In this document: piece after piece, positions 10,831-24,020 of the stretch | Layout: each line of letters begins with the position of its first letter | Numbering within the stretch: the first letter of the stretch is position 1 | Assembly (NCBI GenBank): GCA_009823395.1 | Contig: CM020515.1 | Span: 8,726,489-8,790,488, forward strand | DNA: 64,000 bases | Direction: 5' to 3' | Source: Thamnaconus septentrionalis | Lineage: Eukaryota > Chordata > Actinopteri > Tetraodontiformes > Monacanthidae | The notes under the pieces: model-generated | What the model saw: only the letters and a program-made list of their open reading frames with translations | The model's database searches: none | What the model was told of the DNA's origin: nothing | Translations under genes and position numbers: made by a program

Positions 10831-13800
10831 CCAATACTCTGCAACCCCTGCACTGCCAACATGGACCCCAGTCATTGGAGATAGTCTCCAGCAACTTGTT
10901 GGACCTACCCCATGCCATGAAGGCAAAACTGGATCCAACCCTGAACTAGCAAGCCGTGCCAGTGTTTGTGTGTTGGACTCCGAGGTCAGAGCGAGTGCAA
11001 AGAGTGCATTCTCTCCTTTGACGGCGCTCACTTTGTCCAAGAATGGCGCTGCTCTTTCTTGGGAGCATAACTGGCCGTCAGGTCCGCGGGGCTGCGACGA
11101 CTGCGAGACCCTTTTGGGAGTCTGGTTACAAGTCGGCACCCAGGCGGGACAGTGGGCGCAAGTCACATGAGTCAGTGCTTATAGAGCCAGCGGGCAAGCT
11201 AACTAAGGCGTAGTGCTGGGTTCCGCTGATGGATTGGTCTGAGAAGTCCGCTAGTGTCCTCTGTCTACTCTTGTCTACTGCAGGCAGGGTCGCTCATGTC
11301 TTCGCCGCGTAACCCGACCCAGCTCCCACCCACCGCCCCCACCTTCATCTGGAACGGGGCTCCCGAGCTGTCATTGGCTGCCGTGCTAAAATTAGCATAT
11401 TGACCCCTGTGAAATGCATTCTGGGAATATCGTGTCTTTGACTTGGCCTTATGGGGCCAGTGCTGTTTTCGGTCTTCAGGAGCAGCAATGAGGTCATCAT
11501 GTAGACATCATCCTTCTTGTTTGTGGGAACCCCAAGAAACTAAATATTGCATTTGTACGTGCTAATTATACTTTGTTAATTTGATAGCCCAGTGACATAA
11601 TTCTATTTGAAAACACTACCTGTCATTTTATTCATGGAACTATTTGTTCATTTTTTAAAAGAGAAAGAAATCCTCGTAATATGCCAATAGTTCTTGTAGT
11701 AATAAACTCATTTTGCGCTTTTGGCTATGACAATTACACTCTAATCACTGATAGTCACATTCATTTACCTCCAGTCAAATACTACGGGAGTAGTAGAGAA
11801 GTAAATGAGTTGAGTTAATGAAGTCAACATATATTTGTTGACATTAATTTGATTGCCAGTTAAGGAAAAAATGTACAACAAAAGAGATGTTTGGTTTAGC
11901 AGTCTACAATTTTTCATCATCCAAATCCTGCACAACAAAAAACATCTCGTCATTAATAGTGTCTTGTTGTTGTGATCATGTTCGTCTTCCTGTCATTTTA
12001 AAAATGAGTGTCTTTCTTATAAGTAGCTGTGCAGAATTATATTTGCTATTGTGACATGCAAGCCCTAAAGTACAAAGTCTGATGATAACTCTAGTGCTGC
12101 AGTAGTCTAGGAATTAAAAGCTCACTTGAAAAATAACCTTATTGCAATGTCATAACTGTTAGAGCAATGTGTGAAACCCACCTTTTTGTCCACTACAGGC
12201 AACAAATGGTCAGAGTGTAAATACACTGTTGCACCTAAAGTTGGAATAATTCTGTTTTTGGAAGCAGTCCAATGTTAATTCCTCTCCAAATAAAGGTGTG
12301 AAGATCTATAGTATGTTCCAATTACCCAGGAGAAATGAATCTTACTTGAAATTTGTTTGGAACTGCAAAAAAACTTGACAGTTTTTATCATAAAACTAAG
12401 CATTTAAAATTAGTGTGTTTTAACTCTCGGCGACAAGCAGCCAGATGTTTTTTTCTCGCTTCACGACCGTTGCCGTTAGCTTATGCGGGGCGGTTACATA
12501 AAGGTTCGCCAACCCATTGTCCTTTCCTGCGGCGCGAAAGGTTAGATTTAGTGACTCCACCTGTTCGCTGTCCCCCTATCGTACAGCGCTTGAGCTCTCA
12601 CAGATCCAGGAAATCAATTAATCGCATGCTAGCGCCCCCCCGGCCCGGGCCCGGGCGGCCAGGAGCTTCGCTCTCTTGGCCTCCTGTTTCCGCTGTGAAA
12701 CGCACACATTCGTTGTGCAATCGGGCATCAACGAATTAGCTTTTGCACGCGTCCCACTTTTAACCTCTAACCTCCTTTTCCACGCACGGAGCCTCCAGCG
12801 AAGGTAACCCTACCCTCGCACAAACAGCCAGTCAGCCTTGGGAGCTACTCCATGTTTAGTCTCCCTCTTTCAGCCACAGTGCCGTGAGACGGCTGCGCTC
12901 ACCTGCTAAAAACCTCTGTCTCTGTCAGCAACCAGTTCTTTTAGGGGGGCAGCAGCAGCTTCTTCTTCTTCTGTCTTTTTTTTCTTTTCATCTATAAACA
13001 TGTTGATCCTTCCCATCAGACTATTTATTCAAAGCTTTGTTGTGAAGCCTTTTAATCTCAGGTCAAAAGGGTCACTGGAAAATGTCGCGGGGGTAAGGCG
13101 TTAATGCGGAGATATTCACGGCCGAGAGGTTCTCTGGTTCAACTGCTGTGCCCTTCCTATGCCAACATTTAGACATAGCCCGAGTGGTTATTTCCATATT
13201 GTCTTGGAACAAAATGCTCTTTTACACCTCCAGCTGCAAGCCCAATTCTCTCACCTCCAGCACAGTCACATGTTATGGTTCAAGTTTATTGATTATAAGA
13301 ATTGATTTGACACCTTTTCAAGCAAGAATTGACAAGGGCTTGAACACAAAACCGAACAACGTGACCCGTTACAGAGGTTTAAAGATTTATTTATGTCATT
13401 TTTTTTTAAGTCATGGACTTTATTGGAAGATTCTCACGCGGTAAATATGAAAATTCTCACGTTAATATGCAAAAAAACAAAAACTGTTGTGGTTAAGAGC
13501 TGTTAAAATTGATGCTCCTTCAATATGTTTTGGAAGAAGCGGACTCAGGCAGTGGAACAAACACCTGGCTGGAGGCGTTGTCACTAACCTCAGATATGTT
13601 GTGACAGCAAGAGGTCGCAGCCCTTTGTGCTCTCATGTAGCGCTAATTTTATTAGCTGTGTGTGTTTTAGCACACAGCCAATAAAAAAACAGCAACTCAA
13701 TGACGGACTGGAGACTTTCAGAAATAAGTTATTTCATCTTTGTCACAGATAGAGGGAGTAAAAATTGTGATTTTATACCATGTGGCTCGAGTTCCAAAGT

Positions 13801-14351
13801 TCTCTTTGGTTTTGTGATATTGGTGACCACATTTTTCAATGACCAATTTGATGCCATTCATAGACGCAATCTAAACTGAGCAACAAAGAGAAGAGAGCTA
13901 AACTATCAAGTTTGAAACGACCGTGTGACTTTGGCACTTGTGAGAATGCATATTCATTCACTGGAATTAAATACGGAGTGATTCTGGTGGAAACTATTTG
14001 CTCATGACCGGGTGTGTTTTAGCAACTCAAGGGTATGGGAGCCATGATGGCAATGCCACGTATGCGAGGCCAGATGGCTGTTGGCTTCGTTTTCCAGAGC
14101 AAATGGCTCACTTTACTTCTGCTTGGCTCGTCTAATGTGTTTGCTTGGCTTTGCGCTATTGGGCATTTATCCATCCGCGAGTTGACTTCACACTTACGTT
14201 GTCGAGACCAGAGCGTGTGACGAACGGGTGAACAGCCAAAGTGAAATTTTATCACGCTAGCGGACGTTTAGAGAGGATTCTACTTAACTCCACTGGTTCA
14301 CGTGTGGATAGATAGATCAGACTGGAAAACGCTTTTACGGCCCTTTTTCAA

Positions 14352-14870
14352 CTTAAAGGTCCAGTGTGTAAAATGTTTTAAGGAAGCCTGGTATTTAAGG
14401 AAGCCAGCTTGACAGAGTGTTTCGTATTTAGGGCACTGTCAGGCAGGCTTCCTTAAATACCCATCTTCCTTTAGAAAGAAAATGGAGTCACAAGATGGCA
14501 GCTAACCTTTGGCAGCAATACCCTTATGTGTATTCTGTATATATCGTTAGCCTAATAGCAGAATTGCCTCAGTCATTTTTTTGGCCAAATTGTGATATTT
14601 AAAAAATAAATAAATAAATACCAATGTGCTTGCTAAAAAATTTATTTTTTCTTGTTTTCCGAAAACGTTCAAATATGACGTCGGCGACTATGTTATTAGG
14701 CTGACGATACAGAAGAACCATTCTAAGGATAGCAAAACCAAATTACTTTATAATATTATCATTGTACTGCGAACATACACTTTTATTAATGTGTTTAAGG
14801 GCAGTATGTTAAGCTTTTCCCAATATAAAATCATAAATCAAGCCAATTTTTACACACTGGACCTTTTTTT
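14352..14870. mobile_element. MITE, CTTAAAGG...GTGTGTAA family, copy 1
   Basis: The left end AAAGGTCCAGTGTGTAAAAT (from 14355) is mirrored by TTTTACACACTGGACCTTT near 14848-14867. Inside, GTATTTAAGGAAGCC (14391-14405) is perfectly repeated in inverse at 14446-14460. No coding capacity. A second copy with the same ends and the same AAGGAAGCC block lies at 36864-37321. The target-site duplication is ambiguous because the right end runs into poly-T. Confidence 0.65.
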
Positions 14871-17210
14871 TCAAATTTTCAAATTTGTAAGAGCGAGAAT
14901 GGCTTCCGCAGTCAGTTTGGCCTGATGACAGGACTGTATAACACTGGTTGGCTGCCCGGCCATCTCTCTCTGGGAAAAAAAAAAGACATAAAACACCAGG
15001 GACACTTCACAGGATCAAAACCTCTGGCCCCGGCCATAAGGAGCTGGCTCGCCGGGCACAAAGACGCCATAGAAGGAGGTGGCAGAAGAGAGAGGCTGGC
15101 CTGAGCGAGTGAGCAGACGGCCGTGTCCTAGCTGGAGCGTGCTGGGCAGGCAACCAAAACTTATATAGTCCTGTAGCAGGCCTGCCGGGAATATGGTGCC
15201 AGTGGCAGAGGTGCTGTTACCCGCCACTACTCAATAAATCCTAAAAATGGTTTGGAAAATATCTTTTTTTATACACAACGGAAAAAAAACGGCGCTCTTA
15301 GAAATAGTTATTGCTCATGTTTTTGTCCTGAAGCAACAATACTGAGGCACTGCTGGTCACAATAAAAGTTTTTCATTTCTTCATTTCTTTTTTTTTTTTC
15401 CCATTTCTTTGAAAGTTCGATTTGATCTCAGTCAGCGTCAACTTGGAGCAGCACCAGGGAAGAAGTCAAGAGTTCACGAGCGCACGCCGCTCACATGATT
15501 CTGTGTCAAAAATAAGTTAACAACGCGGGGACGTTTGGTGTCATCACAGACACGCCAGCAAACAATGAAATCACGATGTGCGGATTAACTTCTCTGGCCA
15601 CGGTGACCAGCGTAGCTTTCCACCGACTAATTTTGCCCTTTTCAAGTAATACCTGGAACCTAGTTGGACTACTATTAGTAGTAGTAGATAGTTTTTTCTT
15701 ATTTTACCTGTATTAGATAGTGACAGAATGAATGTCCTTTGAGACTGTGCTCTAGCCAATGTGGCTTGTCCTATGGTAATTGTTCTGTTTTTTTTTTTTT
15801 TTGTTTAATTATTTAATCTTTGTGCTGTATATCTGTCTTCATGATGTCTTCTTGTCTATGTCAATCGTGTATTTTATTGGAGAGTGTTGTGTTTATTTGT
15901 TTATTTTATTGCACTGCACATGACAACATCAAAACAAGTTCCTATCATGTTCACGTGAAACGGCAATAAAGAAGAAGAGTCTGTTAACACCTGGCAAAGG
16001 GGGTGTATCGATGGAAATTAGCCTTCAGCTCACTCGGGTATATTTACTTTCTCATGGAAATGTTGATTAATGTATTTTGACCCTTTTTTAAAAATAAAGA
16101 ATTGGAAAAATTTGAACCTTACACATTTGGAATTTCACAATAAATGTTTCAATGAGCTTTTGAATTGGTGTGTCACATTTGAGTGTGAATAAATTGACTG
16201 ATGGTCAGTTGATGCATCAAAACTAAAATAAATCGAGCCAAAATGCTTGGTGCTAGAAGTTTAGGAGTTTTTGTTTTTTTTTGCTAAAACACAGACAATG
16301 TGATGTTTGGTTGACAGTTCTGAGACGTTGAAAGGTTAATTACCACGGAAATGCAAAGTATCACTCTAAAACAAAAACATCAACATCCATCCCAATGCGA
16401 TATTCGTCTCATCTGATCAGCGGAGCGAAGTTCATCACGGGCAGCTCGCTCCAGGATGAGGGTCAGTGGGCCTTCTTCTAAATCCCTGCATCTCCACAGT
16501 CGGCAGACTTTGCGGTGTCGCTCATTCTCGCTCGTCGGCGGAGGATTAGACACTCCTCCTCTTCTCATCCCAGCACGCGTGCCGTAACCGGATCCCCCTC
16601 GGCCCCGGCTGGGTTTCTGCCCCGCTGGGACGGCGGACATCCAGACTGAGACTAATCCCTTTTTGGACCCTGTTTACCATCCAATGATCCAGGTGTGTTC
16701 CATACACAGGCCCGCGCTCCTGTTGTCACCCACGGGAGCGCGTGTGCCCCGGGGTCAGCGGGGGGTAGGGGTTCGAGAAAAGGGGATTACGAACAACCGT
16801 AACATCTATTCTCCAACCACATTTTTTTTTAAAAAAAACGTCCTCCCCCCTTTTTTTTATCTGTTTAACATTCCTGCCAAGAGTCGGAACACAGGTGTGA
16901 AATGACCCAGCGGATTGTTCTAAAGCGAACATCAACACACGTGTACGACTTGTGTCGCGCTGACCTTTTGGAGATGACGATGTTTATGAGGACGAAAGCC
17001 CGCATTCGCAGCATGCTGCGCACGGGCAGGATCCTTCGCGGGCCCTATTTTTAGCCTGCGCGGTCACCTATCAGCATCACGCGAGTCAATGTGGCGTTCA
17101 AGCACACCCGCCTTGTTTTTTTGTTTGTCTTTTTTTTTGCAACGTGTACAGCCCTGCAGATAAGCCTCTGTGACACGTCGCTATTAAAATTGTAATTCTT
17201 TTGGCTTGGG

Positions 17211-17211
<1 letters not shown>

Positions 17212-17250
<39 letters not shown>
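17212..17250. repeat. TG microsatellite
   Basis: Pure TG dinucleotide array of about 39 bases in the pecam1-ppp1r27 intergenic region. Confidence 0.95.
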
Positions 17251-17254
<4 letters not shown>

Positions 17255-20200
17255 GTGTCCTGAACTGTCACTGAATGCCTGGATGTTTATGGCGATGTTT
17301 CCTGCAATAAAATTTCACAGCATTGTTTTGCTGGTTTTTTCAGCAGCGCGTCAACTGTTCCGACCTCATTTGAAAACATAAATGTTTGAACGTATGCAAA
17401 GTAAAACACGTTTTTCCTTTGAAAGAAATGACGTGGAGATGAAATGTGATTGGATGAAGTTGCTTTTGATTCTTATAAAGTGACATTAACTTTTTAAAAG
17501 TGAGAGGCACCATTAATATGATGACAGTTGTGAGGTTTTGAATGGGTAGAGCATTTTTTTCTAGTAAAGTTTACTTTATTGTTTCTACATTATTGTCGAT
17601 GAAAACAGTGGGTTTTTTTCTTACGAAAGAATTATTTTGTGCAAAATGCACAAATCAATTCTTTTCATTGATTTTTTTCAATGCCAGTCTCCAAGCAGAT
17701 CAGCATTGTGTTATTGCAGTATTACCGAAAAAAAAGTTCCAGAGAACTCTGTGTTTAGCCCTCCAGTGCAAAACAAAAATGTTTTGCACCCGTGCCCTTC
17801 GTGACTTCACAATGAGCTGATTTCCAGATTTGTATGTTTCACCACACACTTTCAGAGAAGTGTGGCAATGAAAACAAGCAAACGATGGACTTCTCTCAGT
17901 TCTGCTGAGTTTATTGACCAGCCAGGGTCACATTCTGGTTTACCTCCAAGTAAGCTACAGGCCAAGGTTATTTATTGTCCCTGCCAGTATTAGATGGAGT
18001 CATTAAAGTGATATTCTTCCGCTCCTGCCAAATATTGTGCATGCATTTAGCGCCCGAAACGCATGGAAGTCAAAGCAGAGGCTTATCTCGAAATTGCAGG
18101 AATTCCAAGACAGAGGGAGGAGAATGTTACGCATACCGACACAACAGCTGAGCCCTTTGATTGTATCATATCTCTGCATCCAAAAGCAAATGCCAGATGC
18201 GGGCAAGAATAGAAGAGTCACGAAATAGTCTGGCGGATAAGAGCAGGTGGGAGATGTGTCATAAAAAGAAAAATAGAAAAATCAAAGAAGACCCCGAGTC
18301 ACTCTGGCCGAGTCCGATGACAGCGGCCACAGGAGGAATCTCGACACGTCTCCCAGGGGTTTGCGGCGGCGGGCAGCGTCTTCAACTGTGACGCCTCGGT
18401 AATTTGACAGGTCAGATGCACCCTGAGAGGCAGGTAGCGAGGGGGAGGACGGCCTGCGTCTATGTATAGCGAGGAGCTGTAACCAATGACACCTCATCCC
18501 TGGCGTTCCTCCAAGAGGAGGCCAAACACCGGGCTGGAAAAAACAAACTTTTGTTTCCCCCCCTGCTCTGGATGAGATTCCTGCACCTTCCACAGCGGAA
18601 GTCAGGGTGGCGAAGGTTGAGGTGAGCTCACCCGCCGCTGCTCGGGGACGCCCCCGCACTCCCAAGTACCATAACGGGAGAGTGTAACCTAATAGCCGTT
18701 CTTAAAAGTGTCTTCTCCAAGCTGTGAACATCCAAAGTGTCTCACTTTAATTTGTCTAGACATCGGCTCTAAGCTCCCTTCCCTTGTTCCCCTGTTTAGA
18801 CGGCGGTAGCGCAACGCTAAATGAATGTTTTGCCATTCGGAGGTGGGATCAGCCCATAGGAATGCATCCTTTTGAAGGATCTAATGCGAAAAATAAATAA
18901 AATATATTTCATTTTGGAAAGAACGTTGAATGACCAGCAACACAGAAAGGGAATAAAACACTGTCTACACAAAAAGTTTAAATGTAAAAACAAAGACACC
19001 AAAATTCTCAATATGTATTGATCATCCTTCAATAATTATTCAGGGCTGAAGAGTTTTTACCTAAATGTGTTCATGTCAACAAATAAGAATAAATAAATAG
19101 TTTGGAAAGGGTGTAAAGAACGACAAGTTATTGCTTCTAGAATGTATGTTTGTTTGTAATGTTTGTTCAATTTGCATCAAAAGAAGAAAAAGAAACAACA
19201 TTTTTGATTTTTTTTTTGTTCGCGGACAATACTGTATGACGACAGAAATTTAAAAATATCACGAAAAAATTTATTATTTATCATGATATTATGTATTAGG
19301 TCCTAAAAAAAAATCATCTTAGATAAGAAAATGTCTTTCAGTGGCAGACTTCACTGCGAAAGCATGTTGGGTGCGGAGCAACACTTTAGGATAGCCGCAA
19401 GTTATGGCGTGGGGATCGGGTTCCGCCGCAAGGTCATGCCTGGAGTCGTCCGAGTTGTTTTGAGAAACAAAAAGCGGAGGACGGCAGCTCGGCTATTTCC
19501 TCGGCTGTGATATCAGCCTCCGTCGGGCGGACGAGTCCTCCCTCTTCCCAAGGTTCAGGAACCGGCTGCGACCAGCCTCGCCGAATCCGAGGCTGCTGCC
19601 AGGACAGCTGGTGCCACCGGCATGGCGCAACCGCACCAGTCGACATTCGCGGCCGGTTCAGCAAAAGGCCTGTTTGTTTATCAGAGGCTGGGATGCCGCC
19701 CTCTCCCTGCTCCGCTTCACGCTGTGGGCGGCGGGCGAGGTCCTTTTTTGTCAATGGCCGCCTCTCCACTTTGACTTTTCAGCGGCATTTGAGGGCAGCG
19801 GCTATATTTTACCCCCTCAGTTGGCCCTGTCGACTCTTCAGAGGGTGAATTTTATTGCTGGTCATGATGCAAAGGGCAGGTGTCACGAGGGAGGTGCGGG
19901 TCAGTGGGGAACACGAGAGGGATCGTGAATAACGAGGCTTAAAATACCCTCAAAACATCACTTAAAGACTTTTCCTTCTCACGGTCAAAAGCGTGTAAAG
20001 CCCTCATTTGAAATGTAATTGACCTCTCCGATCTGCTTTCATGCCGGACAGGGAGGAATGACATAAGCAGGCTGGTCCAGAGTGAATGCCATGGTGTCAT
20101 TTGCGTTGAACGTTTCCCGCAAAAACAATCGACAAATGGATCGCAGAGGCTTCCGCAATTGTCTTTTTGTGACCGCAAGAGGAACGCTGTGCCTTGTTCC

Positions 20201-20424
20201 CGCTTGAAAAAAATGTACATTTATTTTTTAATTATATAATTATTATGACATTTCGTGGGACAATATTTGTCTCAGGAGAGAGATCGAGGCTGGGGGTGGG
20301 GGTTGTACATTTTGGTTGTCAACATTTTTTAACGATCTATGGGCGGGTGCAGCGTCGACGGGCGTGTGGGAGGAGCCGCCGAGGGGCCTCTCATTTCTGT
20401 GCTGAAGTCACCGGATCTGAGGGC

Positions 20425-20454
20425 CCTAAAATAGACCCCACAAAGGGTATATAG
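20425..20454 (+). promoter_or_regulatory. Candidate ppp1r27 core promoter (TATA box)
   Basis: TATATA at 20448-20453 lies about 350 bases upstream of the ppp1r27 ATG in a GC-rich setting, with an A/T-rich CCTAAAATAG box at 20425-20434 resembling a one-base-short MEF2 site. A TATA-driven, muscle-biased promoter would suit PPP1R27, a muscle-expressed gene in mammals. The TATA match is seen; the start site near 20.48 kb is inferred. Confidence 0.5.
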
Positions 20455-20803
20455 GGGTCTTCTCCCGCTGGCTCGGCTGGACAAGGCGCTCGCACAACAG
20501 CAAATGCAGCACTATGCGAAGGACAGCTTTGAGTTTAAGTCGGTGAGGAAAAAAGGGGCCACAGAGACCTAAAAAAAAAGAAGAAAAAAAAGAAAACGGA
20601 GGAACGCAAAGGATTGGATCAGTGTTTTTATTCATCGCTAAGCGCGAGAGATACTCCACCTGGAAACTCTGAGGATATAAAACAAACTCATCGGGGCGAA
20701 GCAGAGGATATCGCCATCTGTTGGATCGGGGCGTTCTCTTTGGAATTGTCGCTCGCCTCCTCCTGGACTTGCCGGCAAAGGGGGGGCGGTGAAGGCCGCA
20801 GGG

Positions 20804-22074
20804 ATGAAGTACAACTACAGCGTGCCCGTGTCGTCGTACACGCGCTCCTCGCAGTACACGCCGACGTACCACACGCCCGCCTACTACACGCCATCACTTT
20901 ACAAGCCCACGCAGTACACGTCGACGTACGCCTCGGCGGCCAAGTACACGCCGACGCAGTACAGCACGACGCACTACACCCCGTCGCACTACACCCCCAC
21001 GTCCACCTCCGCGTCCGCGTACAAGACCGCGTCCGCGTACAAGACCCCGTCCACGTACAAGACCCCGTCCACGTATGTCCCCTCGTACAGCAAACCCTCG
21101 CGCTACTCCTACACGACGCGGCGAACGCCGGCGCCGGAAGCTCCGCCTCCCGTGGTCCCGGTGGCGCCCCCGAGGAGGACCGTGCACTTCCCCAACGACA
21201 TCGTCTTCCAGGACATCGTGCGGCGAGGGGACATGGAGCAGATCGGCCGCTTCATGAGGGCCAGGAAGGTGCGCGTGGATGCGCTCTTTCACTCAGGTGA
21301 GTGGAGCCTCCCGTGACCTTTCGCGGTGTTTTGACGCTCCGGTCTCTCACAGGGAGTCGTCGACCCGTTTGCCCCCCCGAGGTCCGAGCGATCGTACCTG
21401 CGCCCCGGCAATGACCGAGTGCTGTCTGTTGCAGGCATGGCAGCGCTACACGAAGCGGTGCTCACGGGGAACCTGGAGGTGGTGAAGCTGCTGGTGAAGT
21501 ACGGCGCCGATGTCCACCAGAGGGACGAAGACGGCTGGACGCCACTTCACATGGCCTGCAGCGACGGCTACCCAGAGATCGCCAAGTAATTACGCATCTT
21601 TGAATTCTTTCGTGTTTCCGGTTCGTACGAGCGATGCGGGTAAAGCGGCCTGAAACTGAAAGTTTGACCGGATCATAGAAATTCAGGAAATATGGGATTC
21701 GGCAGTGAGCTCAGAGTGAGGGGAGGTGAAGCGAGAGGTGAAAGGGGCGGCAAGTGTTGAATTTTAAAGCGCATGAATCCATTGGAGCTCCTGAGGTTCA
21801 GAAGCCGCACATTTCGAGACCTTGAAGTCGAGACAGCGAATCGATGCCGGTCAGAGAGATCAGTTGCGGCCGCAATAATAAACTGTGCTAAGTTTTGGTT
21901 ACATCTGACGACCTCCCTTTAACAAATCCCACCCCCTCCATGCTTCACCCCAGATATCTGCTGTCGATAGGAGCCAGCGTCGAGGCAGAGAACGAAAGTG
22001 GAGAAAAGCCGGCGGACCTCATCGACCCCGACTGCAAAGAGCTGGTGAAAATGTTCGAGGTCGGCGCTGTGTGA
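20804..22074 (+). CDS. ppp1r27: ppp1r27, protein phosphatase 1 regulatory subunit 27 (dysferlin-interacting), with a long N-terminal extension
   Basis: Small ankyrin-repeat regulator of protein phosphatase 1, reported to bind dysferlin in muscle. Exons 20804-21296, 21435-21585 and 21954-22074 (TGA) join in phase to 254 residues. Residues 125-129 (RTVHF) form the PP1-docking RVxF motif and are followed by FPND and a GDMEQIGRFMR segment very like human PPP1R27. Two ankyrin repeats follow at about 166-197 (ALHEAVLTGNLEVVKLLVKY) and 198-230 (GWTPLHMACSDGYPEIAKYL). The C-terminus has ADLIDPD, as in human. The human protein is 154 residues; here about 100 extra residues at the N-terminus are degenerate Tyr-Thr-Pro and Ala-Tyr-Lys-Thr repeats. 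The ATG at 20804 was chosen as the first in frame; the upstream GTG (20789) is unlikely. A start at an internal ATG is not available before the RVxF motif, which supports the extension being translated. Confidence 0.9.
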
Positions 22075-22881
22075 GCGGCCGTTGCATTGACTCGTGGGTA
22101 CTGGGAGGAGAAAACAAAATCCCTGTTTTCACGGAAATCCCAAACTTGTCACACTGTGAAAATGAAAATGATGAGCAATGCTGAGCAACGGAGCTGCGGT
22201 TGGTCATGAGCCGAAACGGAAAGACTGTGTTCCACTCTCTTGTTTGTTTTTCTTTTCTTTTCTTTTTTTTTTACTTCATACTCTGCTCATCTGCATTTCT
22301 TTTTCTGGTTGTTTCTGTCCATCTATTTAATGCACTTTGGCATTCATCACAATGTCCACGTCCGAGTCCATGTGTCTAAACAGCAACTATTCAATCCCCT
22401 GCGCGATCCTGGCATCTCTTTCAGCATCTGAAAATCAAATTGCTGTGTTGTATATACCAGAATACGGAGAGAATTTGTGTTGAATTAAGTGTGTGTTTTT
22501 TCATCGTGTGTCACTTCCTTGAGTCTCGCTGCCATCTCCTGCTTGTGCATTTCCAGATCATTGTCACACTTTCACCATTACTTTGACGGCAAGGACATTT
22601 TGGCGAGAAGGTTTGTGTTTGTGACGTTTTCCTCGCTGCTGGGCAGAGGGAGGTTCAGCCAAATGAACAAGTGCTTTAAAAAAAAAAAACAACAAAAAAA
22701 ACAAACGATAACAAAACAAATCCTGAAAACGCATTTCTTCTAGTCCTGCAGTGTCAACCCTCCAACCCCACCACCCGCCCCACACACACACGCCCTCTTT
22801 TTTTTTGCTTTTGTATACAAATTTCGAGAATGAAAGTCTTATAAAATATTCTTGAACAATTTATTTTTGTAAGATTTCATA

Positions 22882-22887
22882 AATAAA
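22882..22887 (+). terminator. Polyadenylation signal of ppp1r27
   Basis: AATAAA about 810 bases after the ppp1r27 stop. The intervening 3' UTR is T- and A-rich and shows no open frame of interest. Confidence 0.5.
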
Positions 22888-23204
22888 GAGAGGTTTTATA
22901 CAAATACGAGCTGTTGTGTTTAATTATCAAATTCAAATGAGCCTATGACAAGCACATGTGAAACCATAGGACTGACATTTAGTTCCTGAATTGGAAATTG
23001 TAATAGCAGAAATCGAATTAACCAATGTAATATTTTAGTAGGGAAAGCCGGCAATTGAGTCATTTTAATGATTGATGGTGGTTTCGCCAGACTGTATCCA
23101 TCTTTATCATTCAAACTGTATTGCGTTTAAAATGAACGCTGTCATTTTTAGATGGATATGAATATTATTTTATGCAGATGAATACGTCAATAGCGTCAGG
23201 ACTC

Positions 23205-23250
23205 TTTCACTTCCGTGTCTTTTCCCGGAAATGATTGGTTGGCATTGGCA
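23205..23250 (+). promoter_or_regulatory. Candidate mcrip1 promoter (ETS and inverted CCAAT motifs)
   Basis: ACTTCCG at 23209 and CCGGAAA at 23225 are ETS-type sites on opposite strands, followed by ATTGG (inverted CCAAT) near 23234. This is a typical TATA-less housekeeping arrangement about 800 bases upstream of the first mcrip1 coding exon; a 5' non-coding exon between here and 24.0 kb is likely. Confidence 0.35.
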
Positions 23251-24020
23251 ACGTTTTAGCCAGGATAGACGGCGGTAACGGTCTCCGAATAAAGTGGTTG
23301 AAGGAAAGGGCAAAGAGGTTTGTCGAATCGTTTTTACACCACGCCAACATAGAATTTAAATCGCTGTGGCGATCCATAATTTTGCCCCACTGTAGAGACC
23401 GGGCAAGAACTGCTAGGCGTTTAGCTTGTGGGAGCTAACGTTACGACGGTACAATGCAAAGCACCAGCTAGCATGCTAAGTGGCAAAGTGTTAGCTAAAA
23501 TTATGAGTGCGTTTGAATTTATAAGCAGATTGTCCGGCCGCGTATAGCGACAAATAGACAGTGGTTAGCTAATAGCTCGACTGCTTGTGAATGTTTGCTT
23601 GTGTTCGGGGAACTCGAAAACAAACAACATTTGGTTTCGTAGCTTGCAGTTAGCAGCATTCAAAACACTGATTTGAAAACGTAAACAAAAGCCCCTTTTA
23701 CTAGCTACTAAGCAGCTAACGGCAGAATCGCTTACTTTTTTACTGGAGTTCGGCATACGTATGTAAAAACACACGAGTTAACTCAAATTTTATTAAAAAT
23801 ACAGCGCGTTTGTAAGCCAGAGAGAGTGATCCAGAATTAGTTTTCTGACTGTGACTACTACCTTTTGAGTAAAAGGTAAATGTTTTCCTTGTCATGCCAT
23901 TCCAACAAGAACTGAGATCTTTTTTTTGTTAGATTTCAGGTAAGGACCTCTGAGCCCTTTTATCCTTCAAATCAACACCACCACCACAGAGGAGCAAAGA
24001 GAGTACTGGCTGTAAACAGA

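Larger units (their letters stand above)
8500..20400. other. Gene-poor intergenic region between pecam1 and ppp1r27
   Basis: About 12 kb in which I recognise no protein-coding exon. Open frames at 9765-10190, 12353-12739, 16380-16640 and 19434-19848 resemble nothing I know and lack convincing splice structure. The region holds a decayed Tc1-type transposase (about 10445-10830), a MITE (about 14352-14870), a TG microsatellite (17212-17250) and many poly-A/T runs. GC-richer islands near 16.4-16.8, 18.3-18.7 and 19.4-19.9 kb could be regulatory, but nothing in the sequence proves it. Confidence 0.5.

Noticed and set aside
12353..12739. 128-residue open frame with a GC-rich centre
   Set aside because: No homology recognised and biased composition; probably chance.
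16380..16640. 86-residue minus-strand open frame in GC-rich DNA
   Set aside because: Could be an exon by composition, but no family, splice sites or neighbours support it.
20894..21292. 132-residue minus-strand frame with RGR repeats
   Set aside because: Antisense of the ppp1r27 Tyr/Thr/Pro repeat; the plus strand continues into conserved PPP1R27 sequence.
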